A stretch of DNA of 9,468 bases from Deltaproteobacteria bacterium (GCA_003520425.1 DOUU01000294.1:1-9468), one strand, 5' to 3'; positions 1 to 6,177 are shown, counted from the stretch's first letter. A program made the numbers and translations. Notes: a model not told the origin generated them from the letters alone.

Positions 1-412
1 TGGTGCGCAGCGACGCGAGGTCGGACCCAGCGTCGGGCTCGCTGAAGCCCTGGCACCAGCGCTCGCGGCCGCTGATCAGGCCGGGAAGGAAGCGCTCCTG
101 GACCGCCTCACTGGCGTGAGTCGTGATCCCCTGGACGAGGTAGCCAAGGCTGGGACGCGGCGGCGCACCCACGGCGGCCAGTTCCTCGTCGAGAATCACG
201 TCGAAGACCGGAGGAAGGCCGTGACCGCCGAAGCGGACAGGCCAGGAAAGCCCAAAGAACCCTGCGTCATAGAGCGCGGTATGCCACTCCGCCTGTCGCG
301 CCCAGTACTCGTCGTCGGTGGAAGAGACCGGCAGGCCGGGGTTGTTCTCGGCGATCCAGACGCGCAAGCGCGCCCGGAACTCCGCTTCCGTCGGAGAGTC
401 ACGAAAGTCCAT
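1..412 (-). CDS. Acyl-CoA dehydrogenase, N-terminal part (runs off left edge)
   Basis: This is a flavin-dependent acyl-CoA dehydrogenase that would introduce an alpha-beta double bond into a CoA thioester. Reading the reverse strand from ATG 412 gives 137 open codons to the window edge, about a third of the usual 380-400 residues. It begins MDFRDSPTEAEFRARLRVW. It then shows the family's N-terminal helical-domain pattern WPVRFGGHGLPP (about residues 58-69) and the start of the flavin-binding beta domain, WCQGFSEPDAGSDLASL (about 120-136). The GFSEPxAGSDLASL motif is diagnostic of the family. The ATG overlaps the stop of the upstream dehydrogenase gene by 14 bases, so the two are probably translationally coupled and may form one heteromeric enzyme. 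The C-terminal half, including any catalytic glutamate, lies outside the window. Confidence 0.9.
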   Translation of the reverse strand, partial: MDFRDSPTEAEFRARLRVWIAENNPGLPVSSTDDEYWARQAEWHTALYDAGFFGLSWPVRFGGHGLPPVFDVILDEELAAVGAPPRPSLGYLVQGITTHASEAVQERFLPGLISGRERWCQGFSEPDAGSDLASLRT

Positions 413-1442
413 CAGCCACCCCGAGACGGGTTCGCTGCAGCTGCCGCAACTGCTCGCCGTCGTCACCGAACCAGCGTGAGGAGAGGAGCGCACGGCGCAG
501 GTAGACGTGGACGATGCAGTCCCACGTGTTCCCCATCCCACCGTGCACCTGCACGGCAATCTCGCACACGGTGCGCGCGGCGCGTGCGCTGTACGCCTTG
601 GCCACACGCCCGGCAGTGCGGGCCTCGTCGGGACCGAGGTTGTCGACGGCCCACGAAGGATACAGCGTGGCGCTGAAAGCTCCCTCCATGAGGCAACGGG
701 CTTCGGCGAGGAGGTGCTGCACGGCCTGGAACGTTCCGATGGGAACGCCATACTGCTTACGCTCCTGCGCGTAGGCGACCGTGAGGTCGAGCACGCCCCG
801 CATGAGCCCGACCAGATCGGCGCTCGTGAGCGCCAAGCCCAGCGCGGCCCAAGAGTCGAGATCGGCGCGCGTAAGGAGCCGAGACTGGCCGTGTACCGGG
901 AGCAGCGGCGCGCCGGGTGGGAGCTCGCGGATCGTTCGCGTGAGGTCGGCGCCATCGCTCGCGACGTCGACTTCCACTTGGGCCAGGCGGTAGCCATCGC
1001 CTTCGGGAACCAGGACGTACGCCGTGGCGGCTTCTTGCGCGACACAGTCGACGGCGAGGACCCTCATCGTTGTCGCGGGGCCCGACACCACCGCGGCGTC
1101 GACCAGGTCGGGGGAGAAGGCGACCACGGCGCCGTCCCTGGCGCTGGCGCCGGCACGGCGGACGAGGTCGTCTGCGAGGACCGTACCGGCGAACGGAACG
1201 TCAGCGACGGCTTCCCCCAGGGCGTCGGCGATGATGGCTGCCTCGACCCCACTGGCGAACGGACCGCTGCCTCCTCCGTCTTGGCGCAGCTCGAGCCAGC
1301 CGGCGCCGCGCACCGCCTCCGCGAGGCGTCGGGCTCGCTTCTTGTCGTCGAGGTCGGCCACGCTCCGCGGCCCGAGTTCTCGCGCCATCCTGCGGGCCGT
1401 GCGGCGCAGCTCGGCCTGTTCGGGCGTGTAGCGGGTATCCAT
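399..1442 (-). CDS. Acyl-CoA dehydrogenase, small-subunit type
   Basis: The 347-residue product has the acyl-CoA dehydrogenase fold. It shows an N-terminal helical segment (about 1-100), a weakly conserved beta domain (about 105-190) and a C-terminal helical domain. The C-terminal domain carries AYAQERKQYGVPIGTFQAVQH (about 223-243, flavin-contacting Arg and Gln) and QVHGGMGNTWD (298-308). The protein is shorter than a stand-alone enzyme. Where MCAD-type enzymes have Tyr-Glu-Gly with the catalytic Glu, it reads WFGDDGEQLR, so the usual base is absent there. This pattern, next to a second dehydrogenase gene, resembles the paired FadE/ChsE subunits of actinobacterial steroid side-chain degradation, which form alpha2-beta2 enzymes. 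That assignment is family-level inference. No Shine-Dalgarno precedes ATG 1442. A TATGAT hexamer 8 bases upstream of the start suggests a leaderless transcript. Confidence 0.88.
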   Translation of the reverse strand: MDTRYTPEQAELRRTARRMARELGPRSVADLDDKKRARRLAEAVRGAGWLELRQDGGGSGPFASGVEAAIIADALGEAVADVPFAGTVLADDLVRRAGASARDGAVVAFSPDLVDAAVVSGPATTMRVLAVDCVAQEAATAYVLVPEGDGYRLAQVEVDVASDGADLTRTIRELPPGAPLLPVHGQSRLLTRADLDSWAALGLALTSADLVGLMRGVLDLTVAYAQERKQYGVPIGTFQAVQHLLAEARCLMEGAFSATLYPSWAVDNLGPDEARTAGRVAKAYSARAARTVCEIAVQVHGGMGNTWDCIVHVYLRRALLSSRWFGDDGEQLRQLQRTRLGVADGLS

Positions 1443-1446
1443 GAAC

Positions 1447-1475
1447 GAGAATCATACTAGCATTTTCTGAGAGCA
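1447..1475. promoter_or_regulatory. Possible regulator-binding region between divergent genes
   Basis: This AT-rich stretch contains GAGAATCA (1447-1454) and CATTTTCTGAGA (1461-1472). The perfect inverted repeat at 3609-3629 includes GAGAATC and CATTTTGGGAGA, so both words recur, although here their order and spacing differ. The stretch overlaps the candidate -10 of the dehydrogenase operon. Sharing a regulator with the 3609 site is plausible, but the symmetry here is poor, so this is a weak inference. Confidence 0.25.
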
Positions 1476-1484
1476 TGCTTGCAA
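1451..1484 (-). promoter_or_regulatory. Candidate promoter for the acyl-CoA dehydrogenase operon
   Basis: On the reverse strand, overlapping -10-like hexamers TAGTAT (1459-1454) and TATGAT (1456-1451) lie just before the start codon at 1442. TATGAT would start transcription at or within a base or two of the ATG. This fits the lack of any ribosome binding site and is common for leaderless actinobacterial genes. A TTGCAA at 1484-1479 could act as the -35, but its spacing is long: 19 bases to TAGTAT and 22 to TATGAT. The -10 is the stronger part of the call. Confidence 0.4.
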
Positions 1485-1506
1485 AATTTGGAAACGGTCC
1501 TATCAT
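1479..1506 (+). promoter_or_regulatory. Candidate promoter for the KshB-like reductase
   Basis: TTGCAA (1479-1484) and TATCAT (1501-1506) are separated by 16 bases. They match 4 of 6 and 5 of 6 positions of the -35 and -10 consensus. Transcription would begin near 1513, about 20 bases before ATG 1533. This argues against a TTG start at 1479, which would lie inside the -35. TTGCAA is self-complementary and so could also serve the divergent gene. Confidence 0.45.
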
Positions 1507-1532
1507 TGTGTGCTCCGCACCTGGCAAGGCCG

Positions 1533-2549
1533 ATGCTGCGTGACCCCGAGTACCATCGCCTCGTGGTAGCCGACGTCGTCGACGAAACCGCCGACACTCG
1601 GTCGTTCGTTCTCGAGATTCCCCCTGCGCTCGAGGACCGGTTCGCCTATGCCGCCGGACAGTTCTGCACGTTCCGCGCGACGATCGGCCGCGAGTCGGTC
1701 GTCCGGTGCTATTCGATGTCGAGTTCACCCGATGCGGGCGACCGCTTCGCCGTCACGGTGAAGCGCGTCCAGGGTGGGAAGATGTCGAACTGGATGAATG
1801 ACGTACTCGCCGCGGGCGACACGATCGAAGTGATGCCGCCGGCGGGGCTCTTCGTGCTGCGCGAGACCGAGGTCCCGATCGTCGCCTTCGCGGGGGGCAG
1901 CGGAATCACGCCGGTCGTCTCGATCATCAAGAGCGCACTCGTCACCACGACCCGGGAGCTTGCGCTGGTGTACGCCAACCGCGGCGCTGGCAGCGTCATC
2001 TTCGCCGACGTGCTCGAACGCCTGCGCGCAGGATCCGACGGGCGACTCTCAATTCATCATCACCTCGACTCGGAGCACGGGCTCCTCGATGCGGAAGCCT
2101 GCGCGGCCCTGGTCGGGGAGCGGGCGCACGCCGACTTCTACCTATGCGGCCCGAAGCCATACATGGACGTGGTGGAGTCGGGCTTGGCCCGGCGAGGGGT
2201 TGTTCGGAGCCAGCTGTTCATCGAGCGGTTCGAGCTGCCTGGGGATGAGCCTGCGGCCACCGAGACCTCCGCAACGCAGTCGATTGTGATCCGGCTCGAT
2301 CGCCGCAAGCACGTGATCGGGTACCAGCCGGGCGACACCCTCCTCGAGGCTGCCCGCCGTGCGGGCCTAAGCCCGCCATTCTCGTGCGAGGCCGGAAACT
2401 GCGGGTCCTGCATGGCGCGCCTCGAGGAGGGGAGGGCCACGATGCGCGTGAACAACGCGCTCTCGCCCGACGAGGTCGCTGCGGGCTGGCTGCTGACCTG
2501 CCAGGCGATCCCTTTGAGCCGCGCGGTGGTCATCAACTACGACGCGTAA
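1533..2549 (+). CDS. KshB-like ferredoxin-NAD(P) reductase with C-terminal 2Fe-2S domain
   Basis: The 338-residue product is a three-domain electron-transfer protein. It has an FAD-binding barrel with RCYSMSSSP (58-66), an NAD(P)-binding domain with AGGSGITPVVSIIKSAL (about 120-136) and CGPKPYMD (about 205-212), and a plant-type 2Fe-2S domain. The cluster cysteines are at 285, 290, 293 and 323 (C-x4-C-x2-C-x29-C). The domain order and several motifs (RCYS, VTVKR, SNW, LVYANR, SVIF) match what I recall of KshB, the reductase of actinobacterial 3-ketosteroid 9-alpha-hydroxylase. It would pass electrons from NAD(P)H to a Rieske oxygenase. No oxygenase subunit lies in this window, so the partner is unknown. 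A TTG start at 1479 is also open, but ATG 1533 is preferred. It starts just before the conserved region, has AAGG at 1526-1529, and follows the promoter at 1479-1506. Its stop is 36 bases from that of the convergent LLM gene, and no strong terminator hairpin is visible between them. Confidence 0.88.
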   Translation: MLRDPEYHRLVVADVVDETADTRSFVLEIPPALEDRFAYAAGQFCTFRATIGRESVVRCYSMSSSPDAGDRFAVTVKRVQGGKMSNWMNDVLAAGDTIEVMPPAGLFVLRETEVPIVAFAGGSGITPVVSIIKSALVTTTRELALVYANRGAGSVIFADVLERLRAGSDGRLSIHHHLDSEHGLLDAEACAALVGERAHADFYLCGPKPYMDVVESGLARRGVVRSQLFIERFELPGDEPAATETSATQSIVIRLDRRKHVIGYQPGDTLLEAARRAGLSPPFSCEAGNCGSCMARLEEGRATMRVNNALSPDEVAAGWLLTCQAIPLSRAVVINYDA

Positions 2550-2585
2550 CCCCGCCGGTTCTGGCAGAGGTCGCCTCCGAGCAAG

Positions 2586-3539
2586 TCAGAGCTCCGGAAC
2601 GAGCGAAGCGAGGAACGCCAGGGTCCGTTCCCGCGATTCAATGCGCGCGGCGCGGTCGGGCCCGAGAGCGAGGACACGAACGGCCAGGTCGGTGGCCCCC
2701 GCGTCGCGGAAGGCACGCAAGCGGTCGACGACGGCCGACTCGTCCCCCGCCGCGAGGATGTCGCCAACGTCGTGGGCGTCGCCGCGATCAAGTAGCCGCT
2801 GGTAGTTGGGGCAGAACTCGGCATGCCCGAGCACCCGGTTGGCCCGTTCCCGCGCCGCGTCCACCTCATCCTTGGGGCAGAGGGCGACGGGAAGCCCTGC
2901 GATCACCCGCGGAGCCGGTCTGCCGGCCCTAGCGGCGGCCTTGGTGATGCGAGGAACAACGTGTTCCGCGACGGCACGCTCATCGGCCATCCACAGGATG
3001 GTTCCCGACGCATGCTCGCCGGCGATGCGGAGCATCACCGGGGCGAGGGCGGCGAGCAGGACGGGATTGGGTCCGTAGTCCGTGACGTCCATCGGGCTGT
3101 GCACGCGGTAGCCGTCGTTTTCGACATCCACCAGGCCCGGACCGCGGAGGGCCGCGTTCAGGATTTCCAGGTAGTTGCGCATCTCATCGGCCGGCCGCTT
3201 GTACGGGAGGCCGAGCATGCCCTCGATGACCCAATCGTGCGACACTCCGAGACCGAGCGTGAAGCGGCCCTCGCACACCGACTGGACCGACAGCACCTCC
3301 TGCGCCATGGCAATCGGGTGACGGGTCTGGATCGGCAGGACCCCGGTCCCCAGCTCGATTCGCTGGGTCGCGCGCCCCATGAGCGTGATCGCGGTAAGTG
3401 CGTCGAAGTCTCCAGGGATCTGGGGCACCCAGATCGAGGTGAAGCCGGCCCGCTCGGCCGCCCCGGCGTCCGAGATCAGCTGCGCCACCTTGTGGCGATA
3501 CTGCCCCCTCTCAGGGCCGATCATCAGGCCGATCCGCAT
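2586..3539 (-). CDS. F420-dependent LLM-class oxidoreductase
   Basis: The 317-residue product is a luciferase-like (LLM) TIM-barrel oxidoreductase. It starts MRIGLMIGPERGQYRHKV, followed by AGFTSIWVPQIPGDFDAL (about 32-49), RIELGTGVLPIQTRHP (about 60-75), and GRFTLGLGVSHDWVIEGMLG (about 91-110). These blocks match the F420-dependent family modelled as TIGR03564 (MSMEG_4879 type). Such enzymes move hydride between deazaflavin F420 and an organic substrate in the cytosol; the substrate is unknown here. The open frame extends upstream to a TTG at 3605. ATG 3539 is preferred because AAGGGAG sits about 6 bases upstream and family proteins start at MRIGLM. The gene is divergent from the TetR gene, with the inverted repeat at 3609-3629 between them, so control by that regulator is likely. 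F420 use supports, but does not prove, an actinobacterial host. Confidence 0.88.
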   Translation of the reverse strand: MRIGLMIGPERGQYRHKVAQLISDAGAAERAGFTSIWVPQIPGDFDALTAITLMGRATQRIELGTGVLPIQTRHPIAMAQEVLSVQSVCEGRFTLGLGVSHDWVIEGMLGLPYKRPADEMRNYLEILNAALRGPGLVDVENDGYRVHSPMDVTDYGPNPVLLAALAPVMLRIAGEHASGTILWMADERAVAEHVVPRITKAAARAGRPAPRVIAGLPVALCPKDEVDAARERANRVLGHAEFCPNYQRLLDRGDAHDVGDILAAGDESAVVDRLRAFRDAGATDLAVRVLALGPDRAARIESRERTLAFLASLVPEL

Positions 3540-3604
3540 CCCGAACTCCCTTCGACGCCACCGCTGGCTCTTGCCGACACTAGCCCCGGCGGGAGGCGCT
3601 GGCA

Positions 3605-3631
3605 ATTAGATTCTCATTTTGGGAGAATCAA
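3605..3631 (-). promoter_or_regulatory. Candidate promoter for the LLM gene
   Basis: On the reverse strand, TTGATT (3631-3626) and TCTAAT (3610-3605) match 4 of 6 and 5 of 6 consensus positions. Their spacing of 15 bases is slightly short. Both hexamers overlap the arms of the inverted repeat at 3609-3629, so a protein bound there would block this promoter. The implied leader before ATG 3539 is about 60 bases. Confidence 0.4.
3609..3629. promoter_or_regulatory. Perfect inverted repeat, probable TetR operator
   Basis: GATTCTC (3609-3615) and GAGAATC (3623-3629) form a perfect 7-base inverted repeat around a 7-base spacer. The centre-to-centre distance of 14 bases differs from typical short palindromes but suits a dimeric helix-turn-helix protein. 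The repeat lies in an AT-rich island between the LLM gene and the TetR gene and overlaps the candidate LLM promoter. Local TetR-family regulators commonly bind such intergenic repeats and control both neighbours. An RNA hairpin role is less likely, because no U-tract follows on either strand. Confidence 0.55.
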
Positions 3632-3676
3632 GGTTTGCACCCCTTTTCCGAGCCGCGACAAGGAGGGGCCGAGCCT

Positions 3677-3790
3677 ATGCGCGATGGAAGGCGTGTTCGC
3701 GTCGGAGGAAGGAGCACCATGGAAGAGACCGAACAACTTCGAGCAGCGCGGGCCATGGGCCGAGCCATCTCGGGCGCGTCAGCGTCGTGA
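3677..3790 (+). CDS. Short ORF with strong ribosome binding sites upstream of the TetR gene
   Basis: A 37-codon frame starts at ATG 3677, 8 bases after AAGGAGGGG (3660-3668). An in-frame internal ATG at 3719, after GGAGGAAGGAG (3704-3714), would give 23 residues starting MEETEQLRAARAMGRA and ending ISGASAS. I do not recognise the peptide. The sequence after 3719 looks protein-like (acidic start, then an amphipathic Arg/Ala stretch). It ends at TGA 3790, 77 bases before the regulator gene. An 11-base palindrome, CCTCAATGAGG, follows directly at 3791-3801. It could be a leader peptide, a small protein, or the 5' scar of a lost gene. The ribosome binding sites are the main evidence. Confidence 0.35.
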   Translation: MRDGRRVRVGGRSTMEETEQLRAARAMGRAISGASAS

Positions 3791-3867
3791 CCTCAATGAG
3801 GAGCGCAAATCGCCGCCGCCGCGGACAGCGTGCGAATGGCGGTGGTGCACTAGAAAGGGATTCTTCC

Positions 3868-4545
3868 ATGGAGAGAGTCGACGACTTGCAAGACGAAAAG
3901 GCATCTGGCTGGCGTCAACGAGCGGTCTCTCGCAGCCTGAGCGCTGTGCGCACGCGCGCCGAACGGCGTGTCCAGCGACTCCTGGATGCGGCGTTCGAGC
4001 TGATCGACGAGCGGGGCACGAGCGAGTTCACGATCCAGGACGTCGTCGAGCGCTCGAAGCAGTCGCTGCGAGGATTCTACCAGTACTTCGACGGCAAGGA
4101 TGAGCTGCTGTTCGCGCTCCTCGAGGAGAGCATCCGCGAGTCGGTCGAGGACATCCGCGAGTCCGTCGAGCCCGAGTCCGAGCCGCTCAAGCGGCTCCGC
4201 GCCTTCACCATCCGTCTTCACGAATGGTGTGGGCCTCTCGGGACCCAACAAAAACGGGGAGCACACAACCGTCTCCCGCTCTCCGAGTTCTCGTTGCAGC
4301 TCGCGATCAGAGATCCCGAGCGCGTAGCCGCGGTGATGGCGCCGATCTCGCGCATGCTGGTCGAGCTGCTCGACGCCGCGGTCGCGGCCGACGCGCTCCG
4401 GGCAACCGATACGCGACGTGCCGCGCTCCTCATTCAACAAACGGTGATGTACAGCTGGCTCATGAACCGCCTGGCCGGGAAGACCGGGGTGCAGGTCACG
4501 GCTGAGGACGCCTGGGAGTTCTGTCTCCACGGCCTCGGCGGGTGA
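3868..4545 (+). CDS. TetR/AcrR-family transcriptional regulator
   Basis: The 225-residue product has an N-terminal basic arm (about 15-37) and a TetR helix-turn-helix domain. Helix 2 and the recognition helix read FTIQDVVERSKQSLRGFYQYF (54-74), followed by DGKDELLFALLEE (75-87). The rest is an all-helical ligand-binding and dimerisation domain (about 100-220) with no specific ligand signature that I can read. ATG 3868 is chosen because AAAGGGA (3854-3860) lies 7 bases upstream and the DNA-binding domain follows at normal spacing. The frame is open further upstream to 3619, but that part is Arg-rich and not TetR-like. It probably acts as a ligand-released repressor of its neighbours through the repeat at 3609-3629. 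TetR regulators with this type of recognition helix often sit in lipid and steroid catabolic clusters. The target assignment is inference. Confidence 0.88.
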   Translation: MERVDDLQDEKASGWRQRAVSRSLSAVRTRAERRVQRLLDAAFELIDERGTSEFTIQDVVERSKQSLRGFYQYFDGKDELLFALLEESIRESVEDIRESVEPESEPLKRLRAFTIRLHEWCGPLGTQQKRGAHNRLPLSEFSLQLAIRDPERVAAVMAPISRMLVELLDAAVAADALRATDTRRAALLIQQTVMYSWLMNRLAGKTGVQVTAEDAWEFCLHGLGG

Positions 4546-4675
4546 CACCGGCCTGTACGGGGCGCGCACTGCTCGGGAAAGGCCACGACGGCGCGGCGCT
4601 GGATCGGGCGGGAGCCACACCGGGTGCGGGAAGACACACTTCGTCGGGCGACGATTGGCGTGTACACCAGCCTGA

Positions 4676-4704
4676 TTGACGGTGGAGATCGCGCAGGTTA
4701 GGGT
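4676..4704 (+). promoter_or_regulatory. Candidate promoter for the binding protein-P450 operon
   Basis: TTGACG (4676-4681, 5 of 6) and TAGGGT (4699-4704, fitting the relaxed actinobacterial TAnnnT -10) are spaced by exactly 17 bases. Transcription would begin near 4711 in an AT-rich patch, about 50 bases before ATG 4761. A perfect 8-base palindrome, GTGTACAC (4660-4667), lies 8 bases upstream of the -35 and could be an activator or repressor half-site. The GATTCTC repeat of 3609-3629 is not present here. Confidence 0.45.
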
Positions 4705-4760
4705 CTGAACAAATATTAGGTCTTTCCCTTCGAATGACGAGCTGCGCCTGCGGAGGCCAG

Positions 4761-5873
4761 ATGTCCTACGAGAGAACCGCCGAGCCGATCAAGATCGGGT
4801 ACCTCTTCGACTTCCTGCTGCCCCCGGGCTACCCGCAGGAGAGGCGGGATGACCTGACCCAGCCGTTCGAGTTGGTGTTCAGTGAGGGCCGGAAGGCGGG
4901 GGCCATCGACCGCTCAATCAAGATTGTGTTTCGGGAGGTCGAGGGCCTGCCGAAGGGGACGGTCAAGGCGGTGATCGACGCCTACGGTGAACTCGTCGAC
5001 GAAGGCTGCCTTCTCGTCTTTGGACCGCACATCACCGACAACGCCGTGCCGACTCGCGAGGCGATCGAGGATCGCTTCCGTGTCCCGGCGATCAGTGTGA
5101 CCGGCACGGACGACTGGTTGGGTGAGTGGACGTTCGCGTTTCCACAGGGATCGATGACCGACGAACCGATCTTCTGGGCGGACATGCTGGCAAAAGGTGG
5201 GCACACCGAGGTCGGCGTCCTGGTCGAGAAGTCGCTGGTCGGCGAGAGCTACCTCAAGAACTTTCGAAACGCGTGCCGGCACAAGGACATTCGGATCGTG
5301 GCAGAGGCGTCGATTGCGCAAACGGCTCAGGACGTCGGCGAGGCGGTACGCAGCTTGTACGAAGCAAAGGCCGCCGCGCTCGTGCACTGCGGTTTCGGGT
5401 TCGGGGTTGTCATGATCAACCCTGCCCTCGCGGCGCTCAATTGGGACCCGCCCCGGTTCACCGGCACCGCCTTCCAGAACGCCTGGCTCCACCCCATCAT
5501 GTGGAAAGCGTTCATGGGATGGACTGGTGTCGACCAGTACGACGAGGGCAATCTCGTCGGCCAGCGTTTCCTGGACCAGTACGAGGCGACGTACGGGCGA
5601 CGCCCTGAGTACTGCCTGCCGGTAGTGAACCGGGACATCGCCACCACGCTCCTCCGCGCCTTGGCGGACGCCCATCCGTTGAGCCCCCGCGGCGTGAAGG
5701 AGGCTCTCGAGCGGGTGAAGATGCTCCCCGCGGCGGCCGGCGCTCCGGGAACCCGGGTTTCTTTCGGGAAGTGGACCCGGCGAGCCTGGATGGGCGCCGG
5801 TTACCTCGTGGCGAGAAGACTAGACCCGGACGGGATCAACTCTCACCTCGTCGCCCGCTTTGGTGAGGACTGA
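4761..5873 (+). CDS. Periplasmic-binding-fold (Leu/Ile/Val receptor type) protein without signal peptide
   Basis: The 370-residue product has the type I periplasmic-binding fold of branched-chain amino-acid receptors (Peripla_BP_6 group). IKIGYLFDFLLPPGY (10-24) forms the first strand, followed by EGCLLVFGPHITDNAVPTRE (81-100), PAISVTGTDDW (109-119), FAFPQGSMTDEP (126-137) and VGVLVEKSLVGESYLKNF (about 151-168). The last part reads EALERVKMLPAAAG. Unlike transport receptors it has no signal peptide, lipobox or N-terminal hydrophobic helix: the fold begins about 10 residues from the start. ATG 4761 follows GGAGG (4752-4756) at 4 bases. The in-frame ATG 4734 lacks a ribosome binding site and adds no signal peptide either. 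No permease or ATPase gene is nearby. It therefore probably acts in the cytosol as a ligand carrier or sensor linked to the downstream P450. That role is inference. Confidence 0.8.
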   Translation: MSYERTAEPIKIGYLFDFLLPPGYPQERRDDLTQPFELVFSEGRKAGAIDRSIKIVFREVEGLPKGTVKAVIDAYGELVDEGCLLVFGPHITDNAVPTREAIEDRFRVPAISVTGTDDWLGEWTFAFPQGSMTDEPIFWADMLAKGGHTEVGVLVEKSLVGESYLKNFRNACRHKDIRIVAEASIAQTAQDVGEAVRSLYEAKAAALVHCGFGFGVVMINPALAALNWDPPRFTGTAFQNAWLHPIMWKAFMGWTGVDQYDEGNLVGQRFLDQYEATYGRRPEYCLPVVNRDIATTLLRALADAHPLSPRGVKEALERVKMLPAAAGAPGTRVSFGKWTRRAWMGAGYLVARRLDPDGINSHLVARFGED

Positions 5874-6177
5874 AGTCTTCGGTCCGGTCCTGGTCATCAT
5901 GTCGTACGACGATGAGGAGAACGTCATTCGCATCGCCAACGACTGCATCCGGTTGGCCAGCAACCTCATGTCGGCTTCGCTGCAACACGCGCTGTCCGTC
6001 AGGCGCCGGCTGCGCGCCGGCTTCATTGGTAGAAACCGCGGCGTTGGCTTCGATGCCGCTGCGTCGTTCGGCGGCTACAAGGACAGCGGCGGCAGCCGCC
6101 AGGACGGCGACGCCCGATTCGACCAATACACCGACATCAGGTCCGTCGCCCACTCCATCGCCCAAAGGAAACTCTGA
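5863..6177 (+). pseudogene. Aldehyde dehydrogenase, C-terminal remnant
   Basis: This 105-codon frame matches only the last fifth of an NAD(P)-dependent aldehyde dehydrogenase. Residues 4-20 read EVFGPVLVIMSYDDEEN, followed by IAND (24-27), RRRLRAG (47-53) and FGGYKDSG (69-76). The N-terminal 370 or so residues, with the Rossmann fold, catalytic Cys and general-base Glu, are missing, so it cannot be an active enzyme. The match begins at the stop codon of the binding-protein gene, as expected for a deletion junction. Conserved positions have drifted: the usual YGL after IAND is IRL, the VN after RAG is RN, and GRE is SRQ. The frame is open and overlaps the upstream gene at GTG 5863 (a TTG at 5860 is also possible), so a 104-residue peptide might still be made. 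Its 3' end carries AAAGGAA (6164-6170), the ribosome binding site of the P450 gene, which may explain why the fragment survives. Confidence 0.75.

Noticed and set aside
191..197. GAGAATC word like the operator half-site
   Set aside because: It is a single half-site inside the dehydrogenase coding sequence with no partner arm, so a chance match is likely.
507..1460. Long plus-strand open frame (317 codons) opposite the acyl-CoA dehydrogenase gene
   Set aside because: It is antisense to a clear family member, has an Arg/His/Gly-rich composition with no recognisable motif, and is explained by high third-position GC.
2567..2577. GAGG-TCG-CCTC hairpin between the convergent reductase and LLM genes
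   Set aside because: The stem is only 4 bases and no T-run follows on either strand, so it is too weak to call a terminator.
3619..3867. N-terminal extension of the TetR gene to the upstream TTG
   Set aside because: The added 83 residues are Arg-rich and unlike TetR proteins, and ATG 3868 has a well-placed ribosome binding site.
2823..4103. Plus-strand open frame of 426 codons crossing the LLM gene, the gap and the TetR gene
   Set aside because: It is antisense to the LLM gene and out of frame with TetR, with no domain pattern. It is a GC-driven shadow.
3850..4620. Minus-strand open frame opposite the TetR gene
   Set aside because: The TetR reading has a ribosome binding site and a clear helix-turn-helix domain, while this frame shows no family features.
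4914..5675. Minus-strand open frame of 253 codons opposite the binding-protein gene
   Set aside because: It shows only shadow composition, and the sense strand encodes a full-length family member.
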